Source: an uncultured Collinsella sp. (GTDB lineage: Bacteria > Actinomycetota > Coriobacteriia > Coriobacteriales > Coriobacteriaceae). Taken from it: a stretch of DNA of 53,519 nt. This document shows positions 24,738 to 33,630 of this stretch, piece after piece (within the stretch, counting starts at the first letter, position 1; every line of letters starts with the position of its first letter). The translations under genes and the position numbers were made by a program. The notes beneath the pieces were generated by a model, which saw nothing but the letters and a program-made list of their open reading frames with translations, did not search any database and was not told where the DNA came from. The stretch is taken from NCBI GenBank assembly GCA_900544845.1, contig UQWV01000004.1, forward strand, positions 1 to 53,519, in the 5' to 3' direction.

Positions 24738-25280
24738 ATGTTTGGTTTTAAGAAAGAGCTCTACACGCCCGAGTATCAGCTTGCCGGCGACGAGTGCGCC
24801 GTTATCGAGACGTCGAAGGGTACCATCAAGGTCAAGTTTGACGGCGAGGGCGCTCCCATTCATGTCGCGAACTTCTGCGAGCTTTCCACGATGGGTTTCT
24901 ATGATGGCCTTAAGTTCCATCGCTATGTGCCCGGCTTTGTCATTCAGGGCGGTGACCCCAATACCCGCGATATGTCCGGCGCCGACGTCGCTGCCGGTCT
25001 TGAGGGCCCCGACGGCATGCCCGGTACCGGTGGCCCCGGCTACTGCATCAAGGGCGAGTTTGCCACCAATCCGCGCAACAGCCATGTCGATGGCGCCCTT
25101 GCCATGGCACGCTCCATGGATCCCGATTCCGCGGGTTCGCAGTTCTACTTCTGCTTGGGTGCCCAGCATAACCTCGATTCCGGTTACACCGTCTTTGGCA
25201 CCACGGTCGAGGGTCTCGATGTGATTTCGCAGCTGCGTGCCGGCGACGAGATCGTCCATGTCGAGATCGTTCACGAGTAA
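24738..25280 (+). CDS. Cyclophilin-type peptidyl-prolyl cis-trans isomerase
   Basis: 180 residues, no signal peptide, so cytoplasmic. Cyclophilin motifs are clear: FYDGLKFHRYVPGFVIQGGD contains the catalytic Arg and the FxxQGGD signature, and GALAMARSMDPDSAGSQFYF has the second half of the active site. GTVFG-like YTVFGTTVEGLDVI closes the barrel. It speeds proline isomerisation during folding. GAGGAAGG precedes the ATG. The 11-base gap to the TPR gene suggests cotranscription. Confidence 0.95.
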   Translation: MFGFKKELYTPEYQLAGDECAVIETSKGTIKVKFDGEGAPIHVANFCELSTMGFYDGLKFHRYVPGFVIQGGDPNTRDMSGADVAAGLEGPDGMPGTGGPGYCIKGEFATNPRNSHVDGALAMARSMDPDSAGSQFYFCLGAQHNLDSGYTVFGTTVEGLDVISQLRAGDEIVHVEIVHE

Positions 25281-25291
25281 AGGGGACTTCC

Positions 25292-26596
25292 TTGAATAGC
25301 CAGCTGATCCAACAGGGCCGCGCCGCTTACCGCGCGGGTGATTTTTCCGCTGCAGCCCAGATGCTTGGGGCGGCAAAGACTCCCGATGAGATTATGGGCG
25401 AGGCCGATCACCTTCGTGGTAACGCCTTGATGCACCTCGGCATGTATGCCGAGGCCGCCGAGGCCTATGCCGCCGCCCTCAACGACGGTACCTACGGCAA
25501 GCGCGGCGCACTGCTCACCAACCGCGGAAAGGCGCTCGCCGCCGTGGGCGACTACACGACGGCCGCTCAGGCGTTCTCTGCTGCTACGCAGGATGCTTCC
25601 TATGCCACGCCGTTCAAGGCCTATCTGGGCCTGGGTAACGCGCTGTTCCAGTCGGGCGACTATGCCAATGCGGGTACTGCCTTCCGTCAGGCCGCCATCG
25701 ACGGCGCCAATCCGGCTCCTGCCGCCGCACTCGGCGAGCTCGGTCGTTGCTTCATTAAGCTCGGCCGTCCGGCGGATGCCGTGGAGACCTACCGCACGGC
25801 TATCGACTTTGCCGGTCCCCGTGACGACACGCGTGCGCTCAACGCCGGCATGGGTCAGGCGCTTTCTGCCGCCGGCCGTCCCTCCGACGCACTCGACGCC
25901 TTTAACGCCGCTACTGCCGATGGCATCTACCAGCTCACCTCCGAGCAGGCCGATGAGCTTGCCCGCGTGCACGATTCGCTTGCCGCGCTGTCTGCCCAGA
26001 CGGCTATGGCCACGGCTCCGGCGCCCGCGATGGACGCTCCTTCCGTCGATCCGCTCGATCCTACGGGCGCGACCGGTCAGTTTATGCCCGATCCCTCGGA
26101 CACCGGCTTCTTTACGCTGTCCGAGTCCGAGATGGTCCAGCAGGACCGTCAGGATCGTAAGCAGGCCAAGGTCCGTCGTCGCCATCGCCACACGGGTCTC
26201 AAAGTCTTCATCGTGCTGCTTCTGCTCATTTTGATCGCTGCGGGCGGTCTGGGCTTTGCCTACACGCGCGGCTTTGGCTTCCCGTCTCAGGAGTCTGTCG
26301 TTACCGATCTGTTCCAAGCTGCCGGCGACGGTGACACTGCAAAGGCCGAGTCTTGCCTGGCCTCGAGCCTGTCCGAGGACGCTAAGTCGATGATCATCTC
26401 CTCGATTCCGCAGGGTGCCACCGTGTCCGTCGAGGGCATGGATCAGTCCATGACCGAGACGACCGCCAAGGTTAAGGCTTCGCTGTCCAAGGGCGGCGAG
26501 CAGGAGTACACCGTCAAATTCGTGCGCTCCGACAACCATATCGGCTGGGCCGTTTCCTCGCTCGATATGGATTTCTCGGCTGCTGACAACCAGTAG
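25292..26596 (+). CDS. TPR-repeat membrane protein of unknown function
   Basis: 434 residues from a TTG start behind AGGGGA. Residues 1 to about 230 are tandem TPR-like helices rich in alanine (AEAAEAYAAAL, ALAAVGDYTTAAQAF, ANAGTAFRQAA and so on). One membrane helix lies near 305-325 (VFIVLLLLILIAAGGLGFAY), preceded by a basic cluster, and the C-terminal ~100 residues form an outside domain resembling DUF4878-type lipocalin/NTF2-like folds (VTDLFQAAGDGDTAKAESCL). The topology places the TPR domain in the cytoplasm. The architecture echoes the zinc-ribbon protein upstream. Function is unknown. Confidence 0.82.
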   Translation: MNSQLIQQGRAAYRAGDFSAAAQMLGAAKTPDEIMGEADHLRGNALMHLGMYAEAAEAYAAALNDGTYGKRGALLTNRGKALAAVGDYTTAAQAFSAATQDASYATPFKAYLGLGNALFQSGDYANAGTAFRQAAIDGANPAPAAALGELGRCFIKLGRPADAVETYRTAIDFAGPRDDTRALNAGMGQALSAAGRPSDALDAFNAATADGIYQLTSEQADELARVHDSLAALSAQTAMATAPAPAMDAPSVDPLDPTGATGQFMPDPSDTGFFTLSESEMVQQDRQDRKQAKVRRRHRHTGLKVFIVLLLLILIAAGGLGFAYTRGFGFPSQESVVTDLFQAAGDGDTAKAESCLASSLSEDAKSMIISSIPQGATVSVEGMDQSMTETTAKVKASLSKGGEQEYTVKFVRSDNHIGWAVSSLDMDFSAADNQ

Positions 26597-26618
26597 TGAC
26601 CTTATGGGATTTAGCTTT

Positions 26619-26651
26619 GCCCGGTGCTTCACCGCAAGTGAGGTGCCGGGC
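26619..26651 (+). terminator. Hairpin upstream of mreB
   Basis: A 14-bp stem including three G-U pairs encloses loop CGCAA between 26619 and 26651. It lacks a good T-run (TTGCGC follows), so it is a possible terminator for the TPR gene or a leader hairpin. Confidence 0.4.
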
Positions 26652-26711
26652 TTGCGCTAGTATCATGAGCTAGTAGTTTTCCAGCAATCATCCAACACAT
26701 CAGGAGTTGCG

Positions 26712-27755
26712 TTGTTTTCTTTGATGGATATGTTCTTCGGTAGCTATGCGGGCGATCTTGCGATCGACCTCGGCACCGCAAATACGCTTGTCTCCGTGCG
26801 CGGCAAGGGCATCGTCATCCGCGAGCCCTCTGTTGTCGCCATCGACAAGAACGACGAGCGCATCCTGGCGGTCGGTATCGAGGCAAAGCGCATGCTCGGC
26901 CGTACGCCCGGCAACATCGTGGCCGTTCGTCCTCTGAAGGACGGCGTCATCGCCGACTTCGATGTTACCGAGGCCATGCTCCGCTACTTTATCGACAAGG
27001 CTTCCGAGAAGCGCTATCCGTGGACTCCGCGTCCGCGCGTTGTCGTCTGCGTCCCCTCCGGCGTCACGTCGGTCGAGAAGCGTGCCGTCTTTGAGGCCAC
27101 GATCCAGGCTGGCGCTCGTCAGGCCTACCTGATCGAGGAGCCCATGGCTGCCGCTATCGGCGCCGACCTGCCCGTCGAGGAACCCACCGGCTCCATGGTC
27201 ATCGATATCGGCGGCGGTACCACCGAGGTTGCCGTTATCGCCATGGGCGGCATCGTCGTCTCGCAGTCCATCCGTATTGCCGGCGACGAGTTCGACCAGG
27301 CTATCCTCACGCACGTTCGCGATGCCTACAACCTAGCCATCGGAGAGCGTACGGCAGAGGACATCAAGATCAAGGTCGGCTCCGCCGTGCCGCTTAAGGA
27401 CGAGCTCGACGTCGAGGTCAACGGCCGCGACGTGATCACCGGTCTGCCTAAGACCGTGCGCATCGAGAGCGAGGAGATTCGTCGCGCGCTCAACAAGCCG
27501 CTCGACGAGATGGCCAAGGCCGTCAAGGACGCGCTCGACGCTACGCCTCCCGATCTTGCCTCGGACCTTATGTACTATGGCATATTGCTGACCGGTGGCG
27601 GCGCGCTGCTGCGCGGTCTCGACGTGCGCCTGCGTGATGAGACCGGCGTTTCGGTCAACGTCAGCCCCACGGCACTCGATAACGTCGTTAACGGCTGTGC
27701 CCGCGTGCTCGAGGCCAATGCGTTTGATGGCGGCTTCGTCCAGACCAATGCTTAA
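26712..27755 (+). CDS. mreB: Rod shape-determining protein MreB
   Basis: 347 residues. The actin-fold motifs are all present: phosphate-1 DLGTANTLV, connect-1 and phosphate-2 DIGGGTTEVAV, and the adenosine motif TGGGALLRGLD. TTG 26712 has AGGAG 5 bases upstream; ATG 26724 is the alternative. MreB filaments at the inner membrane guide lateral wall synthesis. It heads mreB-mreC-mreD-PBP2-rodA, the complete elongasome core. Confidence 0.96.
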   Translation: MFSLMDMFFGSYAGDLAIDLGTANTLVSVRGKGIVIREPSVVAIDKNDERILAVGIEAKRMLGRTPGNIVAVRPLKDGVIADFDVTEAMLRYFIDKASEKRYPWTPRPRVVVCVPSGVTSVEKRAVFEATIQAGARQAYLIEEPMAAAIGADLPVEEPTGSMVIDIGGGTTEVAVIAMGGIVVSQSIRIAGDEFDQAILTHVRDAYNLAIGERTAEDIKIKVGSAVPLKDELDVEVNGRDVITGLPKTVRIESEEIRRALNKPLDEMAKAVKDALDATPPDLASDLMYYGILLTGGGALLRGLDVRLRDETGVSVNVSPTALDNVVNGCARVLEANAFDGGFVQTNA

Positions 27756-27776
27756 TTTCCAAAAGGTGGATTCCAT

Positions 27777-28775
27777 TTGGCACGATCTTCGGGTTTCTCC
27801 ACAAATCTGAATACCAAGCGACAATCAACGGGTATGCGCCCGTTGATTGTTTTCAGCCTGATTTCGGTGTTGCTGCTCACGTTTTATATTCGTGAGGGTG
27901 AGGCCGGGCCGATTCATGCCGTGCGTTCGGGCGTAACGACGATTACCTCGCCGGTGCGCTTTGTGGGTTCGGCCGTGGCGGCTCCCTTCAATGCGATCGG
28001 CAACGTGTTCTCTAACCTTACGGCGTCGCAGGACACGCTTGACGAGCTTAAGAAGCAAAACGAGGAACTGACCTCTAAGGTTGCTGAGCTCTCCGAGGCT
28101 CAAAAGACCGCCGAGCGTCTGGAGGGGCTGGTCGGCCTGCAGTCGACCTACAACCTCAAATCGACCGCAGCTCGTATCGTTGGTGCCTCCGGCGATGCCT
28201 GGACCTCGACCGTTACCATCGACAAGGGCTCTGCCGACGGCCTTACCATCAACATGCCCGTGACGAGTTCTGCCGGTGTTATCGGTCAGATCATCGAGGT
28301 TTCGGCCAAAACGTCGACCGTGCGCCTGATTGGCGACGAGAACTCCGGCGTGTCCGCTATGGTGCAGGACACACGCGCTCAGGGCATGCTGCAGGGTCAG
28401 GCTGACGGCACGCTGCGTCTTGAGTACGTGAGCGTCGACTCCGACGTTAAGGTTGGCGACATCATCGTAACCTCGGGCATTGGCGGTGTGTTCCCCAAGG
28501 GTCTACCGCTCGGCACCGTCTCGTCGGTTGAGAAATCGGCAAACGACGTGTACTACACCATTGTGGTGCGCGCTCAGACCACGGCCGAGAACAACGAGGA
28601 AGTGCTGGTCATTACCTCGCTGACCGACGAACAGTCGGCCTCGGATGAGGACGTGAACACGGCCAACAGCACGCCGCAGGGAACGTCGCGCGATGCTGCG
28701 ACCAAGACGAAGGACGAGAGCTCGGATGACGGTTCCGACACGTCCGAGACGACCGATTCCGGCTCGAGCGAATAG
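27777..28775 (+). CDS. mreC: Cell shape protein MreC
   Basis: 332 residues from TTG behind AGGTGG. A short cytoplasmic N-terminus, a membrane helix near residue 22-38 (PLIVFSLISVLLLTFYI), a coiled coil around residues 80-120 (LDELKKQNEELTSKVAELSE) and a beta-rich domain with GDxIVTSGIGGVFPKGLPLG define MreC. The C-terminal ~50 residues form a Ser/Asp/Thr-rich tail. It links MreB to PBP2 in the periplasm-like space. Confidence 0.93.
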   Translation: MARSSGFSTNLNTKRQSTGMRPLIVFSLISVLLLTFYIREGEAGPIHAVRSGVTTITSPVRFVGSAVAAPFNAIGNVFSNLTASQDTLDELKKQNEELTSKVAELSEAQKTAERLEGLVGLQSTYNLKSTAARIVGASGDAWTSTVTIDKGSADGLTINMPVTSSAGVIGQIIEVSAKTSTVRLIGDENSGVSAMVQDTRAQGMLQGQADGTLRLEYVSVDSDVKVGDIIVTSGIGGVFPKGLPLGTVSSVEKSANDVYYTIVVRAQTTAENNEEVLVITSLTDEQSASDEDVNTANSTPQGTSRDAATKTKDESSDDGSDTSETTDSGSSE

Positions 28776-28780
28776 GGGGC

Positions 28781-29353
28781 ATGTCCATGGATCTACACGA
28801 GCAGGGGATGAGCTCCCGCACGTTTGTGATCGCTGCCATCGTGTGCGTGCTGCTGCAGGCAGGCCTGGCACCGCAGATCTCCATTGCGGGCGGTCGCGTC
28901 AACTTCATGATTATCCTGGTGTGCCTAAGCGTGTTCTCGGGCGACCCGACCCGTGCCGTCGTGTGCGGTTTTTGCAGCGGCTTGTTCTATGACCTGTCTG
29001 CTGCCGTGCCGGTGGGCGTTATGTCGCTCCTGCTGACCGTGGGTTCTTTTGCCCTGGTGCACAGCGCCGTCGGTCAGACGGGCGGTACTCCGAGTGCGCG
29101 CGGCATCACTGTGGGCGCCTTCGCGCTCGTCATTAATGTGATCTACAGCATCGTCTTGCTGTTTATGGGTTTGGAGACGAGCTTTGTCGTGGCGATCTTC
29201 GGCCATGCGCTGCCGTCCTCGATCCTGACGGGTTTGGTTGCCATTCCGTTTTTGATGTCCGGCGTCGTGCCGCAGTCCGGCTATGGATTCTCCGCACGTG
29301 GCGGACGCCAGACGGGTATGCGCTTTAAGCCCAAGACCCGCAAGCTCAAATAG
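28781..29353 (+). CDS. mreD: Rod shape-determining protein MreD
   Basis: 190 residues with about five hydrophobic helices and the MreD pattern FCSGLFYDLSAAVPVGVMS. GGGGG precedes the ATG. It is the integral membrane partner of MreC; position in the operon supports this otherwise poorly conserved family. Confidence 0.88.
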   Translation: MSMDLHEQGMSSRTFVIAAIVCVLLQAGLAPQISIAGGRVNFMIILVCLSVFSGDPTRAVVCGFCSGLFYDLSAAVPVGVMSLLLTVGSFALVHSAVGQTGGTPSARGITVGAFALVINVIYSIVLLFMGLETSFVVAIFGHALPSSILTGLVAIPFLMSGVVPQSGYGFSARGGRQTGMRFKPKTRKLK

Positions 29354-29366
29354 GGGAGGCCCGTAG

Positions 29367-31436
29367 ATGTCTTCCCAGTTGACGGTTATTATCGCCGGTA
29401 TCGTGCTGGTTGTGGCCATCGTGGTCGCGCTGGTCATCATGCGTCGTGGCGATTCCCGTTTTACCTACGATACGCAGCATGGAACGGCCCCGCGCGCCAC
29501 CGAGGGCGAGGGCAATACCGCGGCGACCGCCTTTAAGGGCCGCTTTTCCATCCTCACCACGGGTGTAGGCGCGATGTTTGCGGCGCTTGCCGTCAAGCTG
29601 TGGGGCATGCAGATGGTCTCGTCGGACTATTACGAGAAGCAGGCCAATAGTAATCAGACTCGCACCGTTACCACACCCGCTGTGCGCGGCCGCATCCTCG
29701 ACCGCAACGGCGTGGCGCTTGTCCAGAACCGTCCCTCACTTGCTGTCGTGGCCTACCGCGACCTTGCCGAGGATGAGGTTCTGGTTCGCCATCTTGCCAA
29801 CGTGCTTGGAATGCCTTACGTGGCGGTCCTTCGCAATATTCAGGACAATACAGAGGGCGCTCAGAGCCTGCATACCATCGCGACGGACGTCCGTCGTTCC
29901 ACGGTTGCCTATATTCAGGAGCATGCCGGCGAGTTCCCGGGCGTCAAGATTGCCGAGCGTACCGAGCGCCAGTATCCATATGGCGAGACGGCATGCCATA
30001 TCTTGGGCTATACCGGCACCATTACCTCCGAGCAGCTCGAGGCTCAGAATAAGAAAACCTCTGGCGATGATGATGCTTCTGCTGGCAAGATTACGTACCA
30101 GTCGGGCGATATCGTGGGCCAGGCGGGCGTTGAGAGCTACTACGAAAACCTGCTGCAGGGTATTCGTGGCGAGCAGACCGTCAAGGTCGATGCCTCGGGC
30201 AATGTGACCGGTCAGGCCGGCGCCGTGCCCGCGAAGGCCGGCTCCGACATTAAGCTCACGCTCGACCTTAAGATCCAACAGGCCTGTGAGACGGCGCTGG
30301 CGAGCGCTATCGAGCTTGCCAAGACCACTGGCTACAGCAATGCCGGCAACGGCGCCGTGGTGTGTCTCGATCCCAACAATGGCGAGATCCTGGGCATGGC
30401 GAGCGAGCCCAAGTTCGATCCGTCCGTCTTTATCGGCGGCGTCTCAAATGACGTGTGGACCGAGCTCAATGATGACAAGGGTTCGCACCCGCTGCTCAAC
30501 CGCGCCATTAGCGGACAGTACATGTCGGCATCGACCATCAAGCCGCTCTCGGCGCTGGCCGGTCTTGAGTTTGGAACCTACACGTCGGGGCAGACGACCA
30601 ACTGCACGGGTTATTGGACGGGTCTGGGCAAGTCGTGGGGCAAGTACTGCTGGCTGCATTCCGGCCACGGCACCATGACGCTGCAGTCGGGTATCGCCAA
30701 CTCGTGCGACCCCGTCTTCTACGACATGGGCAAGGCGTTCTTTTATGACGAGAAACATTCCGAGGGCCTGCAGGAGGTCTTTCGTCGCTGGGGTCTAGGC
30801 AAGACCTGCGGTATCGATCTGCCGAGTGAGGGCGCGGGCCGTATTCCCGATGCCGAGTGGAAAGAGTCGTACTTCACTGACGCCTCTGCCGAGGACCGCA
30901 AGTGGAATGCCGGCGACATGACCAACATTGCCATCGGGCAGGGCGACATCTTGGTGACGCCCCTGCAGATGGCGTGCGCCTATATGGGTCTTGCCAACGG
31001 CGGCAAGCAGTACGTGCCTCACGTGTTTTTGTCTGCCGTGTCGCGCGATGGCGACGGTGATGCCTATAAGTACAACGGCAAGGGCAAGAAGAAGCGCCTG
31101 GAGGCCAAGATCAACAGTGATTCGGATTTGGCTCTTGTTCGCAACGGCATGCACGACGTGATTTACACGGCATCGACGTCCCTGGCGGCTCACTTTGGCA
31201 CCCTGACGCCGCAGGTATACGGCAAGTCGGGCACGGGCGAGAAAAGTGGCGAGGACGAATACGCGTGGTTCTGCGCCTATGCACCGGCCGATGATCCCAA
31301 GTATGTCATCGCTACTGTTCTGGAGCAGGGCGGCGGCGGCTCAGATACCGCGATGCATGTCGTGCGCGACGTGCTCGGCGTGATTTATGACGAGCCTGAT
31401 ACCTCTTCGGCCTCGGGCGATTCTTCGGTTCGATAG
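29367..31436 (+). CDS. mrdA: Penicillin-binding protein 2, elongation transpeptidase
   Basis: 689 residues. The transpeptidase domain has the SxxK motif in SASTIKP, the SxN-equivalent in ANSCDPVFYDMG and the KTG-equivalent in YGKSGTGE. The PBP dimer/pedestal region contains RGRILDRNGVALVQN. Two hydrophobic segments occur at the N-terminus (about 6-28 and 62-80), whereas PBP2 proteins usually have one; the first may be an extra anchor. It crosslinks lateral peptidoglycan together with RodA, encoded next. Confidence 0.93.
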   Translation: MSSQLTVIIAGIVLVVAIVVALVIMRRGDSRFTYDTQHGTAPRATEGEGNTAATAFKGRFSILTTGVGAMFAALAVKLWGMQMVSSDYYEKQANSNQTRTVTTPAVRGRILDRNGVALVQNRPSLAVVAYRDLAEDEVLVRHLANVLGMPYVAVLRNIQDNTEGAQSLHTIATDVRRSTVAYIQEHAGEFPGVKIAERTERQYPYGETACHILGYTGTITSEQLEAQNKKTSGDDDASAGKITYQSGDIVGQAGVESYYENLLQGIRGEQTVKVDASGNVTGQAGAVPAKAGSDIKLTLDLKIQQACETALASAIELAKTTGYSNAGNGAVVCLDPNNGEILGMASEPKFDPSVFIGGVSNDVWTELNDDKGSHPLLNRAISGQYMSASTIKPLSALAGLEFGTYTSGQTTNCTGYWTGLGKSWGKYCWLHSGHGTMTLQSGIANSCDPVFYDMGKAFFYDEKHSEGLQEVFRRWGLGKTCGIDLPSEGAGRIPDAEWKESYFTDASAEDRKWNAGDMTNIAIGQGDILVTPLQMACAYMGLANGGKQYVPHVFLSAVSRDGDGDAYKYNGKGKKKRLEAKINSDSDLALVRNGMHDVIYTASTSLAAHFGTLTPQVYGKSGTGEKSGEDEYAWFCAYAPADDPKYVIATVLEQGGGGSDTAMHVVRDVLGVIYDEPDTSSASGDSSVR

Positions 31437-31445
31437 GAGGTTGCG

Positions 31446-32672
31446 ATGGATTTTTCTCCGGCGGATCTGTTCCGTTCAACCAAGACCGGCTCTCGCAGCA
31501 GCCTGGACCGTGTCAACAAGCAACTTTCGGCCTCGCGCGGCGCGTTTCGCCAAAAGGTGCATATCGGTGTGCTCGTGGCTACTGTGGCGCTCGTTGTCTA
31601 CGGTGCCATCATCATCTGGTCGGCTTCGCAGTTTAAGGCCGATGCCTCGTTCTCACGCCATCTGCTGGGAATTGGCATCGGTGCGGTGCTGGCGGTGCTG
31701 GTCTGGCGTACCGATCTGCGCGGTATTTCCAATTTCTCGACGGCGTTGCTCGTCATCGACCTGATCGTGATCCTCTCGCCCAAGATTCCGGGTCTGTCCT
31801 ATACGGGCGGTCTGGGCATGACGGGCTGGATCAAGATTCCCGGTATCGGCTTGACATTCCAGCCGGTTGAGCTTGCCAAGCTCATCACCATCTTCTTTAT
31901 TGCTACGCTTGGCTCGCAGTATAACGGTCGCATCGATACCGTTCGCGACTACGTCAAGCTCTGCGGCATGCTGTCCATTCCGTTTTTGGCCGTCGTTGCC
32001 ATGGGCGACCTGGGCTCGGGCCTGGTCGTGCTGGTTTCGGGCGCCATCGTCATTTGTATGAGCGGTGCACGCCGCGAATGGGTGCTGTCGACCTTGGCCC
32101 TGCTCGTGGGCCTGGTGGCCCTCGTCCTGGCGCTCGATTCGGTCTTTGATTCGTTGCTCGGCCACGATGTGCTCATCAAGCAGTATCAGATGAACCGTCT
32201 GACGGTCTTTATCGACCCCGATAATGCCGATTCGGACGATGCCTACAACCTGCAGCAGTCGCTTATCGCCGTTGGCTCGGGCGGCTTCTTTGGTAAGGGC
32301 CTGGGGCATGCGACGCAGTCGGCCGGCGGCTTTCTGCCTGAGTTCCACACCGACTTCGTCTTCGCCTTCCTGTCCGAGACCTTTGGCTTTTGCGGTTCCT
32401 TTTTGCTCCTGTGCCTCTACGTGCTGCTGATCTTTTCGACGATTCGCGTCGCCTTTAAGTGTGAGTCGCTCTTCTTGCGGCTCTCATGCGTAGGTATCGT
32501 CGGCATGTGGGCATTCCAGACTTTCGAAAACATCGGCATGTGCATCGGCATGATGCCGATTACCGGTATTCCGTTACCGTTTATTAGCTTCGGTTCGTCT
32601 TCGATGATGATTCAGCTGCTGACGGTGGGTATCGTACAATCCATATGGCGGCATCGTTCGGGCGCCGCGTAA
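31446..32672 (+). CDS. rodA: Peptidoglycan glycosyltransferase RodA (SEDS family)
   Basis: 408 residues with about ten membrane helices. The SEDS motifs LTFQPVELAKL and FGKGLGHATQS, followed by LPEFHTDFVFAFLSE, contain the catalytic Asp and the conserved substrate-facing residues, and GIPLPFISFGSSSMM closes the family signature. It polymerises lipid II with PBP2. A preceding AGGAGG supports the ATG. Context with mreBCD favours RodA over FtsW. Confidence 0.94.
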   Translation: MDFSPADLFRSTKTGSRSSLDRVNKQLSASRGAFRQKVHIGVLVATVALVVYGAIIIWSASQFKADASFSRHLLGIGIGAVLAVLVWRTDLRGISNFSTALLVIDLIVILSPKIPGLSYTGGLGMTGWIKIPGIGLTFQPVELAKLITIFFIATLGSQYNGRIDTVRDYVKLCGMLSIPFLAVVAMGDLGSGLVVLVSGAIVICMSGARREWVLSTLALLVGLVALVLALDSVFDSLLGHDVLIKQYQMNRLTVFIDPDNADSDDAYNLQQSLIAVGSGGFFGKGLGHATQSAGGFLPEFHTDFVFAFLSETFGFCGSFLLLCLYVLLIFSTIRVAFKCESLFLRLSCVGIVGMWAFQTFENIGMCIGMMPITGIPLPFISFGSSSMMIQLLTVGIVQSIWRHRSGAA

Positions 32673-32690
32673 CCGCTGGAGGGGTTTGCT

Positions 32691-33620
32691 ATGAAAATTC
32701 CCGTAGATAAGCTGACCCGCGCTTTTAAGATGGGCGCGTCCGTTAAGAAGGATTCCGATACGCCGGTGCGCGTCTCGGTCTATCTGGATTCGTCCGCCTC
32801 GCGCTTTCTGGCCGAGACGGTGCGTGACGCCTTTGTGCCGCAGACGACCTCGGGCATTGTGCGCGTCGAGCGTCTGGGGGAGGAGCGAATTGCTCCAAAG
32901 ACCGATACCGATGTGGTGCTGGTGCTCTCGTGTGGTTCCGACCGCTTGGAGAGTGCCGTGCAGGAGCTCGTGATCGCCGGCGCGCCCGTGTGCGTGCTTG
33001 CCGAGTCTGCTGTGGAGGTGCCGTTTATCGAGGAGTCCACGCCCATGCTCGGCGTGGTAGCGGCAACCGATAAGACGTATCTGCTCGAGACGCTTGCCCG
33101 CTGGATTCTCGATCGCACCGACAAGGAAACGGCTTTTGCGGCGAACTTCGCCTTCATGCGCATCGCGGCCGCCAATCGTATCATCACCTCGTGCGCGCTC
33201 ACCAATATGGCGACCGGTGCGCTGGTGTTTTTGCCGGGCGCCGATTATCCCGTTATGGCGCTGGCGCAGGTGGGCATGCTCTTTGAGCTCGCTGCCGTCT
33301 TTGGACGCGGCATTAAGCCCGAGCGCGGCTACGAGGTCGCGGGCGTGCTTGCCGGCGGTCTTGTGATCCGCGCGGTCACCCGCGCGCTCGTCAAGCAGAC
33401 GCCGCATATTGGGTTTGCCGTCAAGGCGCTCACTGCTGCCGCGGGCACCTATGGCATGGGCCGTGCGCTCGTTTCGCTCTACGAGCGCGATGTCGACTAC
33501 AGCCGTGCCAACGAGGTGGTTACTGCCACGTTCTCCCGCGTTCGCGATCTGGTGACCACGGTCGCGGGCGCTACCCGTCCTATGGCGTCCTATCAGGACG
33601 CATCAGATCTCGCTGCTTAG
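32691..33620 (+). CDS. DUF697-like membrane protein of unknown function
   Basis: 309 residues. The N-terminal 130 residues alternate strands and helices (VSVYLDSSASRFLAETVRD, VVLVLSCGSDRL), like a small Rossmann fold. The C-terminal part has two or three hydrophobic helices (ITSCALTNMATGALVFLPG; GYEVAGVLAGGLVIRAVTR) and a FAVKALTAAAGTYGMGRAL segment resembling DUF697/YcjF-type proteins. It sits between rodA and the radical SAM pair with short gaps, so it belongs to the same transcript. The function is unknown; an accessory role at the membrane is only inference. Confidence 0.78.
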   Translation: MKIPVDKLTRAFKMGASVKKDSDTPVRVSVYLDSSASRFLAETVRDAFVPQTTSGIVRVERLGEERIAPKTDTDVVLVLSCGSDRLESAVQELVIAGAPVCVLAESAVEVPFIEESTPMLGVVAATDKTYLLETLARWILDRTDKETAFAANFAFMRIAAANRIITSCALTNMATGALVFLPGADYPVMALAQVGMLFELAAVFGRGIKPERGYEVAGVLAGGLVIRAVTRALVKQTPHIGFAVKALTAAAGTYGMGRALVSLYERDVDYSRANEVVTATFSRVRDLVTTVAGATRPMASYQDASDLAA

Positions 33621-33630
33621 GGGTTTTCCG

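Noticed and set aside
25271..26632. 453-codon minus-strand ORF opposite the TPR gene
   Set aside because: Shadow frame; the plus-strand protein has TPR repeats, a membrane helix and a proper start.
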